From JAJYRX01 sp041655275 (GTDB taxonomy: Bacteria; Pseudomonadota; Gammaproteobacteria; Burkholderiales; Burkholderiaceae_B), in assembly GCA_041655275.1 (NCBI GenBank), contig JBBAFU010000004.1, forward strand, positions 62,001 to 126,000: a stretch of 64,000 nucleotides of DNA, given 5' to 3'. The notes below the pieces were generated by a model, which searched no databases, had not been told where the DNA came from, and saw nothing but the letters and a program-made list of their open reading frames with translations. The translations under genes were made by a program, and so were the position numbers. Positions 43,407 to 52,923 of the stretch are shown here, in pieces; within the stretch, counting starts at the first letter, position 1, and every line of letters starts with the position of its first letter.

Positions 43407-43886
43407 TCAGTTCAGGCCGGCCTTGTCGAGTCCCAGGAGTTTGTCCATGGACCCGGGCGGGTTGCGAAAGGCGATGGACAGCCGGTTCCAGCCGTTGATG
43501 GATACGATGCGGAAAGTGAGCGCCGCGAGCTCTTCCTCGGAGAATACCTCGCGCACCGCCTCGTACAAAGTGTCGGAGATACCGTGCGGGGGCAGCTGCG
43601 TGAGGGCTTCCGTCCACTCGAGTACCGCACGCTCGCGCGCATTGAACAGGGTGGATTCGCGCCAGATTGCAATGTGGTGCAAACGCAACTCCCGTTCTCC
43701 CTGCAGCTTGGCCTGCTTCACGTGCATGTCCAGGCAGAATGCGCAACCATTCAGCTGAGATGAGCGGATATCGATGAGGTTGCCGAGCTCCTGATTCAGC
43801 GGGTCGCTCTGGAGCACCTGACTGAGCGCCTGGAATTTCTTGAAGAATTCGGGTGCAGCCTGTGAATAGTTCAAACGACGTGACAT
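43407..43886 (-). CDS. AhpD-like carboxymuconolactone decarboxylase-family protein
   Basis: A protein of 159 residues with the AhpD alkylhydroperoxidase core. The redox/proton-relay motif GCAFCLDMH gives Cys48, Cys51 and His55. AAAGGA precedes the ATG at 43886. Such proteins are peroxidases or CMD-like enzymes; the motif favours a peroxidase-type role. The gene is divergent from the Liv-type operon and 24 bp upstream of the EamA gene. Confidence 0.88.
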   Translation of the reverse strand: MSRRLNYSQAAPEFFKKFQALSQVLQSDPLNQELGNLIDIRSSQLNGCAFCLDMHVKQAKLQGERELRLHHIAIWRESTLFNARERAVLEWTEALTQLPPHGISDTLYEAVREVFSEEELAALTFRIVSINGWNRLSIAFRNPPGSMDKLLGLDKAGLN

Positions 43887-44030
43887 GGTGATTCCTTTCA
43901 ATCCAGAAGAAACAGTATGCTGCAATATGCTATGTTATGCGCTGTTGACCCGTTGTGGTGCAGGGTTTTCAGCGCGGCGGGGCCGGCTGAAGATAAGCAG
44001 AATAGAACACACCGCATGGCAGGAGACATC

Positions 44031-44852
44031 ATGACAACAGCAGTTGGTCCGGGAGCTGGCGAGACGGCCGGAGGCGATATTGTACTTTCGTGCAACGGCA
44101 TGAATCGCTGGTTTGGCGGCCTGCACGCCATGAAGGATGTAACAATAGATATCCGTCGTGGCGAAATCCTCGGACTGGTCGGCCCGAACGGTTCGGGCAA
44201 GACCACCACCGTGAATGCCATCACCGGTTTCTTTCCGCCGCAGAAAGGAGACATCCATTTCGGCGCGGTGCGGCTCAACGACCTCAAGCCGCACCAGATC
44301 GCGCGCCAGGGCATTGCACGCACCTTCCAGAACGTGGCCCTGTTCAAGGGCATGAGCGTACTGGACAACATCCTGCTCGGGCGGCACAACTTCATGCGCC
44401 CCAGCGTGCTTTCCGCCATGCTGTACTGGTGGTGGGCGGTAAAGGAGGAAGTCGCCAACCGCGACAAGGTGGAAGAGATCATCGACCTGCTGCAGCTGGA
44501 AAGCGTGCGCGACGAAATGGTCGAGGTCATACCGCTGGGCACCCAGAAACGTGTCGAGCTGGCCCGGGCGCTCGTGGCCGAGCCCAGTTTTCTCATTCTG
44601 GACGAGCCCATGGCCGGCATGAACCAGGAAGAGAAGGAATACATGGTGCGCTTCATCCTGGATGCACAGGAGGCACTCGGCCTGACCATTCTGCTCATCG
44701 AGCATCACATGGACGTCGTCACTGCCATCTGTGACCGCCTTGTCGTGCTGAACAACGGCGAAAAAATCAAGGAAGGCCTGCCCCAGGAGGCCATCAGTGA
44801 TCCGGCTGTCGTGGCCGCCTATATCGGAAAGACCGGCAATGAACAGGACTGA
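44031..44852 (+). CDS. LivG-like ABC transporter ATPase
   Basis: An ABC ATPase of 273 residues of the branched-chain amino acid type. It has Walker A GPNGSGKTT, the LivG-specific Q-loop region GIARTFQNVALFKGMSV, and Walker B FLILDEPMAGMN. The signature is weak: LGTQKRVELARAL replaces LSGGQ, a natural variant to note. AGGAG lies 5 bp upstream of the ATG. It opens a six-gene operon with an acyl-CoA ligase, LivH-, LivM-, LivK- and LivF-like proteins, and overlaps the ligase by 14 bp. Confidence 0.9.
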   Translation: MTTAVGPGAGETAGGDIVLSCNGMNRWFGGLHAMKDVTIDIRRGEILGLVGPNGSGKTTTVNAITGFFPPQKGDIHFGAVRLNDLKPHQIARQGIARTFQNVALFKGMSVLDNILLGRHNFMRPSVLSAMLYWWWAVKEEVANRDKVEEIIDLLQLESVRDEMVEVIPLGTQKRVELARALVAEPSFLILDEPMAGMNQEEKEYMVRFILDAQEALGLTILLIEHHMDVVTAICDRLVVLNNGEKIKEGLPQEAISDPAVVAAYIGKTGNEQD

Positions 44853-46803
44853 ATCCGTTTCCGCCGCAGTGCGCGAAAGCATGGCGCTTCACCCGGGCTG
44901 GCCGCTTGAAGATCATCTGCTCACGCTGCTGGCCGAGAACGCACAACGCTTTCCCGAGCGTATCGCCATGCGCGAACGCGATCGCGGCGTCTGGCAGGAG
45001 TACTCCTGGCAACGCTACCTGGATGATGTGCTCGCCTTTGCGGCCGGCCTGGAGCGCCATGGCGTCGGGCCCGAAGATGTCGTACTCATCATTGGTGACA
45101 ACCGGCCGGCACTGTATTTCAGCATGCTGGGTGCGATTGCGCTGCGCGCCATCCCTTCGCCGGCCTACCCCGACACGACACCGGAGGAACTGGCCGGCCA
45201 GATCACACGCGAAAACATCCGCTTTGCGGTGGCCGAGGATCAGGAACAGGTCGACAAGCTCCTGCATGTACGCGACAGCCACGGGATTGCGCTCGAACTC
45301 ATCGTCTACGACGATGCACGCGGCCTGGAAGATGGCGACGGCCTGTTTTCCTTCGAACACCTCGTTGCCCTGGGGCGCGAGCGCCTTGCGCAGGAGCCCG
45401 GGCTGCGCGACGCACTCATCAACCGCCCCACCACGCATGACGTGGCGGCGCTGCTGCACTCTTCGGGCACCACCGGCGTGCCCAAGGGCATCCCGCTGAA
45501 GCACGGCCACATCCTGCACGGCGTGCGCAACGCTGCAGCAGCGGGTTACTTCGATGAGGGCGAAATCCACATGGCCTACCTGCCCATCGCCTGGGTGGGT
45601 GACTTCATCTTCTCGATCGGCGCATCCATTGCGCTGCGCTTCATCGTCAACATCCCGGAGCGGCGCGAGACCGCGCAGCACGATCTGCGCGAGATTGCGC
45701 CTACGCTGTACTTCTGCTCGCCGCGCACCTGGTCCAACATGCTCACGCACATCCAGGTCGGCATCGACGAGTCCACACCACTGAAGAAGTGGCTGTACCG
45801 CACCTTCATGCCCTTTGCGATCGAACTCGAACGCCGGCGCCTGGAAGGGCATCAACCCACCCTGGGCGAGCGCATCAAGCGCAGCCTGGGTGAATTGCTC
45901 ATCTACGGGCCTATAAAGGACCATCTCGGCCTGTCGCGCGTGCGCCGTCCCTACACGGCCGGCGAAGCCATCGGCGAGGACATCTTTCTTTTCTTCCGCG
46001 GGCTGGGGCTCAGTCTGCGCCAGTTCTACGGCCAGACTGAAAACGGCGCGCTGGCCACCGCACAATCACCCGACGAAGTCATGCTGCACACCGTTGGACG
46101 ACCTTTTCCGGGCATGGAGGTGCGCATCGCCGATGACGGCGAAATCCTCATGCGCGGCGACAATGTCTTCGACGGCTACTGGCAGCAGCCCGAGGAGACG
46201 GCCGAAGCCCTGCAGAATGGCTGGCTGCATACGGGCGATGCGGGCTATTTCGAAAAAGATGGCCAGCTCGTGGTGCTGGGCCGGGTCTCGGAAGTGGTGT
46301 ACACCCGCCAGGGCGAACGCTTCATCCCCACCTATATCGAAAACCGCCTGCAGTTCAGCCACTATATCCGCGATGTCTGCGTACTCGGCAAGGACCGCGA
46401 CCACCTTGCGGCCATCGTGTGCATAGATTTCCAGGCGGTGGGCCATTGGGCCCAGGAAAACAATGTGCCCTACTCGTCATATGCAGAGCTGTCGCAGCAG
46501 CCGCGCGTCATCGACCTGATCGAAGGCCTCATTCAACATACCAATCAGGTCCTGCCCGCACCGCTGCGCATCCGGCGTTTCGTCAACCTGCACAAGGAGT
46601 TCGACACCGATGACGGCGAAGTCACACGCACGCGCAAGCTGCGCCGCAACGTGATCGATACGAATTACCGCGAAATCATCGACGCGCTCTACACGGATCA
46701 GGACAGCGTGGACTTCGAAGCGCGCATCGTCTACGAGACCGGCGACACCGGGGTGCTGCGACGCACCCTGGCACTGCGCACGCTGGCAACCGGACAGGCA
46801 TAG
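44839..46803 (+). CDS. AMP-dependent acyl-CoA synthetase embedded in the Liv operon
   Basis: An adenylate-forming ligase of 654 residues of the long-chain acyl-CoA synthetase type. It has the P-loop LLHSSGTTGVPKGIP, the substrate/adenine motif GQTENG, and the hinge WLHTGDAGYFEKDGQLVVLGR. It would activate an organic acid to its CoA thioester after uptake. Its position between the ATPase and permease genes, with 14-bp and 2-bp junctions, means transport and activation are co-expressed. The substrate could be a fatty, phenylalkanoic or other carboxylic acid. Confidence 0.9.
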   Translation: MNRTESVSAAVRESMALHPGWPLEDHLLTLLAENAQRFPERIAMRERDRGVWQEYSWQRYLDDVLAFAAGLERHGVGPEDVVLIIGDNRPALYFSMLGAIALRAIPSPAYPDTTPEELAGQITRENIRFAVAEDQEQVDKLLHVRDSHGIALELIVYDDARGLEDGDGLFSFEHLVALGRERLAQEPGLRDALINRPTTHDVAALLHSSGTTGVPKGIPLKHGHILHGVRNAAAAGYFDEGEIHMAYLPIAWVGDFIFSIGASIALRFIVNIPERRETAQHDLREIAPTLYFCSPRTWSNMLTHIQVGIDESTPLKKWLYRTFMPFAIELERRRLEGHQPTLGERIKRSLGELLIYGPIKDHLGLSRVRRPYTAGEAIGEDIFLFFRGLGLSLRQFYGQTENGALATAQSPDEVMLHTVGRPFPGMEVRIADDGEILMRGDNVFDGYWQQPEETAEALQNGWLHTGDAGYFEKDGQLVVLGRVSEVVYTRQGERFIPTYIENRLQFSHYIRDVCVLGKDRDHLAAIVCIDFQAVGHWAQENNVPYSSYAELSQQPRVIDLIEGLIQHTNQVLPAPLRIRRFVNLHKEFDTDDGEVTRTRKLRRNVIDTNYREIIDALYTDQDSVDFEARIVYETGDTGVLRRTLALRTLATGQA

Positions 46804-46805
46804 CC

Positions 46806-47684
46806 ATGGCATATTTCATCGAACTGCTCATCAATGGCGCCCTCACCGGTCTGATGTACAGCCTGGTGGCCCTGGGCATCGTCCTCATCTACAAATCCTC
46901 CGGCGTGCCCAATCTTGCCCAGGGGGCCATGGTCATGTCGGCCGCCTATGTGGTGTGGCTGAGCACGACCTGGGGCCTGCCCGTCTGGCTGGCCGTCATT
47001 GCCGGTGCGCTGGCCATGTTCGCCTTCGGCATGCTGTCCGAGCGCCTGCTGCTGCGCAAGATGGTGGGCCAGCCCATCATCATGATCGTCATGCTCACAC
47101 TGGGGCTGGAGATCTTCCTGCGCGGCGTGGGGCCGGGCTTCCTGGGCGCCTCGCCCAAGCAGATCGACATCGGCGTATCGCTGGCACCCATCATCATTGG
47201 TGATGTCTTCATCAACCGCGTCTATCTTGTCGGCGGTGCCGTCGCCCTGCTGCTCATCATCGCCTCCATGCTGTTCTTCCGCACCCGCACGGGCACTAAA
47301 CTGCGGGCCGTTTCCGACGATCACGTCTCGAGCTGGTCGGTGGGCATTTCAGTGGAGCGCGCCATCGGCATTTCCTGGGGGCTGGCCGGGCTGTCGGCCA
47401 TCGCGGCGGGCGTAGTCTGGGGTTCCGTCCAGGGGGTCGACTGGACCTTGTCCGAGCTGCTGTTTCCGGCGATCGCCGTCGTCATCCTCGGCGGGCTGGA
47501 CAGCGTTGCCGGTGTGCTCCTGGGCGGCCTGATCGTGGGCATCATGGGCAGCGTGCTCCCCGGCTATCTGGATGAACTCGCCGGCGGCGGTACGCGCGAT
47601 GTCGTCACCTCGCTCATCATCCTGTTCACCATCATGTTCCGTCCGCACGGCATCTTCGGCCGTGAAGACATCGAAAGGGTGTAG
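46806..47684 (+). CDS. LivH-like ABC transporter permease
   Basis: A membrane permease of 292 residues with about eight helices, opening LLINGALTGLMYSLVALGIVLIYKSSGVPNLAQG, the LivH signature. The later GGLDSVAGVLLGGLIVGIM segment is the coupling region. It is 2 bp after the ligase and 5 bp before LivM. It forms the heterodimeric channel with the next gene. Confidence 0.93.
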   Translation: MAYFIELLINGALTGLMYSLVALGIVLIYKSSGVPNLAQGAMVMSAAYVVWLSTTWGLPVWLAVIAGALAMFAFGMLSERLLLRKMVGQPIIMIVMLTLGLEIFLRGVGPGFLGASPKQIDIGVSLAPIIIGDVFINRVYLVGGAVALLLIIASMLFFRTRTGTKLRAVSDDHVSSWSVGISVERAIGISWGLAGLSAIAAGVVWGSVQGVDWTLSELLFPAIAVVILGGLDSVAGVLLGGLIVGIMGSVLPGYLDELAGGGTRDVVTSLIILFTIMFRPHGIFGREDIERV

Positions 47685-47689
47685 TCGCC

Positions 47690-48763
47690 ATGTTCTATCG
47701 ACTCTCGGGCCTCTATCACACGCGTTACGCCAGTGCACGCCAGCTCTGGCCCATCACCGCCGATCGCTGGCAGGTAGGCGTGCTGCTTGTGCTTGCGGTG
47801 GCGGCGCCATTCCTGTTCAGCAGCTTCTACCTGACCAGCTACCTGCTGCCCTGGCTCATCTTCAGCGCCGCAGCCCTCTCGCTCACCCTGCTCATGGGCA
47901 TCGCCGGCCAGCTGCACTTCGGCTTTGCAGCGGTGATGGCCATCGGCGCCTACACCAGCATCCATCTCACACGCGCCGGCGTACCTTTCGAGCTCTCGCT
48001 CGTGGGCGCAGGCCTGATGGCCGCCCTCATCGGCAGCGTCTTCGGGGCGGCAGCCCTGCGCGTCAAGGGGCTCTATCTGGTGATGGCGACGCTGGCCATG
48101 CAGTATCTGGTGGACTGGACCATCATCAATGTGCCGGCCATCAGTGGCGGCGCCCAGGCCACGCTGCAGGCGCCGGCAACGCAATTCCTGTTCATGCCCC
48201 TGAAGTCCGACGCAGCACGCTATTACGTAGCCCTGCTGTGGGCCCTGTTCCTGACGCTGCTCATACTCAACATCAAGCGCACCAGCGTGGGGCGCGCACT
48301 CGTGGCCGTACGCGACAAGGACTATGCCGCCGCCGTCATCGGCGTCAATGTCGTGCACTTCAAGCTGGTGGCCTTCTTCACCAGCTCCTTCCTGGGAGGC
48401 GTTACCGGCGCGGTGCTCGCCTTCTGCTACTACCAGGCGGTTACACCGGAGCAGTTCACGTTCAATGTATCGGTGCAGCTGGTGGCCATGGTGCTGGTGG
48501 GCGGGCTGGGCAGCGTGATCGGCGCCTATATGGGTGCCGGCTTCGTACTGCTCGCCCCCATCATGCTCACCAACTTTGTGGTCTACCTCAACCAGCTGGG
48601 CTGGCTGTCGGTTTCCACCAACCTGCTGTCACATATTCCGCTGATGATCTACGGCCTGCTCATCATCGGCTTCCTGCTGCTCGAGCCGCTTGGCCTGGGC
48701 AAGATCTATGACAACATCCGCAAGTACCTGCTGGTTTGGCCCTTTCGTCATTCGGGGCTTTGA
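47690..48763 (+). CDS. LivM-like ABC transporter permease
   Basis: A membrane permease of 357 residues with about ten helices. It carries the LivM-type LLMGIAGQLHFGFAAVMAIGAY, ALVAVRDKDYAAAVIGVNV and the coupling segment LVGGLGSVIGAYMGAGFVLL. It is the partner of the LivH-like protein. A 72-bp gap follows before the binding-protein gene, which may hold a stronger ribosome site or a processing point. Confidence 0.93.
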   Translation: MFYRLSGLYHTRYASARQLWPITADRWQVGVLLVLAVAAPFLFSSFYLTSYLLPWLIFSAAALSLTLLMGIAGQLHFGFAAVMAIGAYTSIHLTRAGVPFELSLVGAGLMAALIGSVFGAAALRVKGLYLVMATLAMQYLVDWTIINVPAISGGAQATLQAPATQFLFMPLKSDAARYYVALLWALFLTLLILNIKRTSVGRALVAVRDKDYAAAVIGVNVVHFKLVAFFTSSFLGGVTGAVLAFCYYQAVTPEQFTFNVSVQLVAMVLVGGLGSVIGAYMGAGFVLLAPIMLTNFVVYLNQLGWLSVSTNLLSHIPLMIYGLLIIGFLLLEPLGLGKIYDNIRKYLLVWPFRHSGL

Positions 48764-48835
48764 GCTGTTGATTCAATCCTTTGTTCCTGTTGTTCCACAA
48801 TTATTACACCATTCCTTGACACGGAGGAAACAACC

Positions 48836-50083
48836 ATGAAACACCTTTTCAAGCGGCTGACCCTGGCCGGCACACTGGGTTTCGCACTGGCGGCCACGCC
48901 TGCCATCGCGAAAGATCCGATCAAGTTCGCCACGCCGATGGACTTTACGGCGGTCTACACTTTCCTCACTAACGAATACAGCGAAGGCCAGCGTGATTAC
49001 ATCACGCTCATCAACGAAAATGGCGGCATCGACGGCCATCCGGTCGAGCTGTCGGTATCCGACACCGGCAACCAGCCGCAGCGCGGCATCGAGGCCTACA
49101 ACCGCGCCAAGCGCGACGGTGCGATTCTGGTGGACTTCCTGAGCACGCCGGTAGCGCGCGCCATGGTCAACCGTGTACTCGAGGACGAAATCGTCATGAT
49201 CATGGCCCTGCATGGCCGGGGCGATGCCAGTGACGGTGACACCTTCCCCTACGTCTTCCCGCTCATGGCCACCTACTGGTCGCAGGCCGCCCTGCTGGTG
49301 GATCACATGAATGAAAGCGGCGGCGGGCTGAAGGGCAAGAAGCTTGCACATGTCTTCATCGACTCGCCGTTCGGACGTGAACCCATCCCGGTGCTTGAAG
49401 AGCTGTCAAAGCGGCTCGACTTCACCCTCAAGACCTTCCCCTACGCCAGCCCCGGCAACGAGCAATCCTCGACCTGGTCGGAAGTACGCCGCTATCGTCC
49501 CGACTTCGTCATCATCTGGGGGGCGGGCGGCGGCCAGGCGGTATCCGTGCGCGATGCCATCCGTAACGGCATCAAGCCCGAACAGATCCACTCCGTGGTG
49601 TGGCTTGCAGAAGCCGATATGGACACGGTGGGCCGTGACGTTGCCAAGGGCGTGCGCAAGTTTCAGGCGGCTGCCAGCGGCACCGACACGCCTGTGATCC
49701 AGGCCATCATGGACAAGGTGGTGAATGCCGGCAAGGGCGCAGGCCCCAAGGAGAACGTCGGCCGCACCTACTACAACATCGGTGTCGCCACCATGGCAAT
49801 TGCTGTTGAAGGCGCCCGCCTCGCGCTGGCTGAATACGGCGCACCGCTGAACGGCGAGAAGCTGCGCAAGGGCCTGGAGAGCCTGAAGGACTTTGACGCC
49901 CAGGGCCTGATCCCGACAGTCAGCTTCAGCAACGAAGACCACCAGGGTGGCGGCTTCGGGCGGGTGGCACACTGGGATGGCGAGCAGTGGGCGCCCCTGG
50001 GCGACTGGCACACCTCCTTCCAGGATGTCGTCTGGGAGGAGATCCGCAAGGGCGCCAAGGGCTACAGGGAGAGCGGCCAGTAA
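48836..50083 (+). CDS. LivK-like periplasmic substrate-binding protein
   Basis: A periplasmic binding protein of 415 residues. A signal peptide ends near ATPAIA. It has the type I periplasmic fold start IKFATPMDFTAVYTF, NENGGIDGHPVELSVSDTGNQPQ and later VVWLAEADMDTVGRDVAKGV. GGAGG precedes the ATG. The first 20 residues of the mature form differ from amino-acid-binding LivJ/K, supporting another ligand, probably a carboxylic acid activated by the operon's ligase. Its stop overlaps the LivF start (TAATG). Confidence 0.9.
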   Translation: MKHLFKRLTLAGTLGFALAATPAIAKDPIKFATPMDFTAVYTFLTNEYSEGQRDYITLINENGGIDGHPVELSVSDTGNQPQRGIEAYNRAKRDGAILVDFLSTPVARAMVNRVLEDEIVMIMALHGRGDASDGDTFPYVFPLMATYWSQAALLVDHMNESGGGLKGKKLAHVFIDSPFGREPIPVLEELSKRLDFTLKTFPYASPGNEQSSTWSEVRRYRPDFVIIWGAGGGQAVSVRDAIRNGIKPEQIHSVVWLAEADMDTVGRDVAKGVRKFQAAASGTDTPVIQAIMDKVVNAGKGAGPKENVGRTYYNIGVATMAIAVEGARLALAEYGAPLNGEKLRKGLESLKDFDAQGLIPTVSFSNEDHQGGGFGRVAHWDGEQWAPLGDWHTSFQDVVWEEIRKGAKGYRESGQ

Positions 50084-50868
50084 TGCTCGCACTGGAAAAC
50101 GTCGAAGTCATCTACGACAAGGTCTTTCTGGCCATTCGCGGCGTCTCGCTGTCGGTGCCCGAGGGCGGCATGGTCGCCCTTCTGGGCGCCAACGGGGCGG
50201 GCAAGAGCACCACGCTGAAAGCGATCAGCGGCCTGCTCGCCCCCGAGCGCGGCGAAGTCACGCGGGGCAGCATTCAGTTTCAGGGGGAAAACCTCCTGCC
50301 GCTGAGTGCGGCCCGGCGTGTCAGCATGGGCTTGGTTCACGTCATGGAAGGCCGCCGCATCTTTGGCCACCTGACGCCGGATGACAACCTGCTGGCGGCA
50401 TATCGCAGCGGAGGCTCACGCAGCCGCCTGAACCAGCTGCGCGACATGGTCTACACCTTCTTTCCCAGGCTCACCGAGTTCTCTCGCACGAAGGCCGGTT
50501 ATCTGTCGGGCGGCGAGCAGCAGATGCTCGCCATCGGCCGGGCCCTCATGACCGAACCCCGGTTGCTGATGCTCGATGAACCCAGCCTGGGCCTGTCGCC
50601 GCGTCTGGTGCAGGATATCTTTGCCATCATCCGCCAGATCAACCAGGAGACACGCAGCAGCATCCTGCTTGTCGAGCAGAATGCTGCGGCAGCGCTCGAG
50701 ATCGTCGACCACGCCTACCTGATCGAGAACGGTCAGGTCGTCATGAACGGTCCGGCCGAAGTGCTGCGGGAAAATCCGGATGTCAAGGAGTTCTACCTGG
50801 GGGACAGCGGCAAGGTCGATTATCACAACGTCAAGCATTACCGCAGACGCAAGCGCTGGCTCGCCTGA
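50083..50868 (+). CDS. LivF-like ABC transporter ATPase
   Basis: An ABC ATPase of 261 residues with Walker A GANGAGKST, the LivF-type LVHVMEGRRIFGHLTPDDNL, the signature YLSGGEQQMLAIGRAL and Walker B LLMLDEPSLGLSP. The ATG at 50083 overlaps the stop of the binding-protein gene. It ends the operon, with a basic C-terminal extension (HYRRRKRW). It ends 6 bp from the convergent NlpD/EnvC-like gene. Confidence 0.92.
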   Translation: MLALENVEVIYDKVFLAIRGVSLSVPEGGMVALLGANGAGKSTTLKAISGLLAPERGEVTRGSIQFQGENLLPLSAARRVSMGLVHVMEGRRIFGHLTPDDNLLAAYRSGGSRSRLNQLRDMVYTFFPRLTEFSRTKAGYLSGGEQQMLAIGRALMTEPRLLMLDEPSLGLSPRLVQDIFAIIRQINQETRSSILLVEQNAAAALEIVDHAYLIENGQVVMNGPAEVLRENPDVKEFYLGDSGKVDYHNVKHYRRRKRWLA

Positions 50869-50874
50869 CGGCCA

Positions 50875-51606
50875 TCAGGCGGGCAGGTAGCGCATCGCGT
50901 CCACAGCCTTGCTGTCATAGCGCAACTCGAAATAGAGGTGTACCTCATTGCTGCTTGAATTGCCCATGGTCGCAATCTGCTGGCCCTGCTTGACGTGCGC
51001 GCCAAGCTTGACCAGCAGGCGATCATTGTGGGCATACACACTGATGAAATTGGCATCGTGGCGCACCAGCAGCAGATTCCCGTAGCCACGCGGGCCCTGG
51101 CCCGCAAAGACAACTTCCCCCGCAGCGGCGGCCTTGACGGGTGAGCCGGCCGCGCCCGCGATATAGACACCCTGCGTGCGGCCTTCGGTAGTCCCGCGCC
51201 GTCGCCGGCCTTCGGCAGGCCAGGACAGGTGGATGGACCGCGGTGCGGCCACCGATGACGTCCGCGCCACTGCAGGGGCTTCTACAGTGCTCGCCGATGA
51301 CATCGTGCCCGCAGGCGCACCCCCGCGTACACGCAGTATCTGTCCCACCCGGATGTGGTTGGGATTGCGGATGCCGTTCATCTGCATCAGCGACGCCACG
51401 GTCTGCCCGTGCTGACGCGCAATCCTGGTCAGTGTGTCTCCCCGCATCACCCGGTATTCACCCACGCCTGCTGCGGGTGCTGTCGCACTGCCGGGCGCCC
51501 GACGCGACTTGCCCGCGCAAGCGGCAAGCAACAGCGGGAGCGCCAGTACCAGCCGGCGGCGGTATGCGAACCTGCCGCCGGCTGCGGTGCGCATCTCAGC
51601 GCGCAT
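50875..51606 (-). CDS. LysM-LytM lipoprotein with degenerate active site (NlpD/EnvC-like)
   Basis: A predicted outer-membrane lipoprotein of 243 residues. Its lipobox LLLAAC has Cys30. A LysM domain (about residues 50-95: YRVMRGDTLTRIARQHG) is followed by a LytM/M23 domain. Key zinc ligands are changed: the first motif reads GRTQGVYIAG and the last HLYFELR instead of HLHFELR. So it is likely a non-catalytic activator of an amidase, like NlpD. I chose the ATG at 51606, with GAGG upstream; 51594 is an alternative. It is convergent with the Liv operon. Confidence 0.85.
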   Translation of the reverse strand: MRAEMRTAAGGRFAYRRRLVLALPLLLAACAGKSRRAPGSATAPAAGVGEYRVMRGDTLTRIARQHGQTVASLMQMNGIRNPNHIRVGQILRVRGGAPAGTMSSASTVEAPAVARTSSVAAPRSIHLSWPAEGRRRRGTTEGRTQGVYIAGAAGSPVKAAAAGEVVFAGQGPRGYGNLLLVRHDANFISVYAHNDRLLVKLGAHVKQGQQIATMGNSSSNEVHLYFELRYDSKAVDAMRYLPA

Positions 51607-51793
51607 GCCAGGCCTCGGGGAAGGCAAGCACGACACGCGAAGAATTCTCGGCCGCCCACGCGACCACGGGAATCAGCCAGCAGCAACAGAACCGGAGCAG
51701 AAAGCGGGAAAGTGCCTTGCGCACACGCATCACCAGATACCGAAAACGTCTTGACGCCCCCGATTATAGTGATTGCAAAGCCGCTGCCGCCAA

Positions 51794-52909
51794 TCAGTCT
51801 CCGGCGTCATCCTGCTCGTCGAACAGGGAGCGCTGCACCACCAGGCCGGGCGGCCGGAAGAGTGCGGTATTCAGCTGAATCCGGCGTGGTGCCAGGCCAT
51901 GACGTGTGCAGGCCTTGCGAAAACGCTGCCCGATGAGCGCGGCATGCACGCCCTGCCCGCGCATGCGCGTACCGAAAGCGGCATCGTTGAGCCGCCCGCC
52001 ACGCATCTCGCGCAGACGCTTGAGCACATGCGCCATGCGCCCGGGTGCATGCACCTGCAGCCACTCCTGAAACAGTGGCGCCACCTCGCCCGGCAGGCGC
52101 AGCAGCACATAATGCGCATCCTGCGCGCCCGCGGCCGCCGCTGCGGCCACAACACGCTCGATGGCATCGTCCGTGAGCGCAGGAATGACAGGCGCTACCA
52201 GCACACCGACCGGAATGCCTGCGGCGCTGAGACGGCGTATCGCATCCAGGCGGGCCTGGGGTGCACCGGCCCGGGGTTCCAGCGTGCGTGCCAATTCGCC
52301 GTCCAGTGTGCACACCGAGATGAAGACCCGCACCAGATCCTGCCGCGCCAGGGCCGTGAGCAAATCCAGATCGCGCAGTATGCCTGCAGACTTGGTCGTG
52401 ATGGAAACCGGATGGCGGCACTGCAACAGCACCGACAGCAACTGGCGCGTGATGCCCCATTGGCGCTCGACCGGCTGGTAGGGATCGGTACTGGTACCCA
52501 GGGCGAGCACGGCGGCGCGATATCCGGGGCGCGCCAGTTCGGCCTCGAGCACCTGCGCCGCATTGGCCTTGGCCGTGAGCCGTGACTCGAAATCCAGGCC
52601 CGGCGAAAGCCCGAGGCGCGCATGATCCGGGCGGGCATAGCAATAGATGCAGCCATGCTCGCAGCCGCGATAGGGATTGACGGACCGGTCAAAGGGAACG
52701 TCGGGCGAAGCATTGCGCGTGATGAGCGTGCGCGCCCGTTCCGGCCTGACCTGCGTGCGTACGACCGGCTGACCCGCCTGTGGCGACACCCCCCAGCCGT
52801 CATCGAACACCTCGCGCTGATGCTCCAGAAAGCGAGCGCCGGTATTGGACACGCTGCCACGCCCCTTCAGGACGGCGCCTGTCTTGTTTGCTGTCATCAG
52901 TATTGGCAT
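51794..52909 (-). CDS. PA0069-family radical SAM protein, SOS-regulated
   Basis: A radical SAM enzyme of 371 residues distantly related to spore photoproduct lyase. The SAM motif is CEHGCIYC (Cys83, Cys87, Cys90), preceded by VNPYRG and followed by GTSTDPYQPVE and VFISVCTLDGELARTLEPRAG, all typical of the family. The ATG at 52909 follows AAGG. A perfect LexA box lies 15 bp upstream, so it should be induced by DNA damage. The biochemical function of the family is not established; DNA repair is the leading guess. Confidence 0.85.
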   Translation of the reverse strand: MPILMTANKTGAVLKGRGSVSNTGARFLEHQREVFDDGWGVSPQAGQPVVRTQVRPERARTLITRNASPDVPFDRSVNPYRGCEHGCIYCYARPDHARLGLSPGLDFESRLTAKANAAQVLEAELARPGYRAAVLALGTSTDPYQPVERQWGITRQLLSVLLQCRHPVSITTKSAGILRDLDLLTALARQDLVRVFISVCTLDGELARTLEPRAGAPQARLDAIRRLSAAGIPVGVLVAPVIPALTDDAIERVVAAAAAAGAQDAHYVLLRLPGEVAPLFQEWLQVHAPGRMAHVLKRLREMRGGRLNDAAFGTRMRGQGVHAALIGQRFRKACTRHGLAPRRIQLNTALFRPPGLVVQRSLFDEQDDAGD

Positions 52910-52923
52910 AGCAGGCCTTCATA

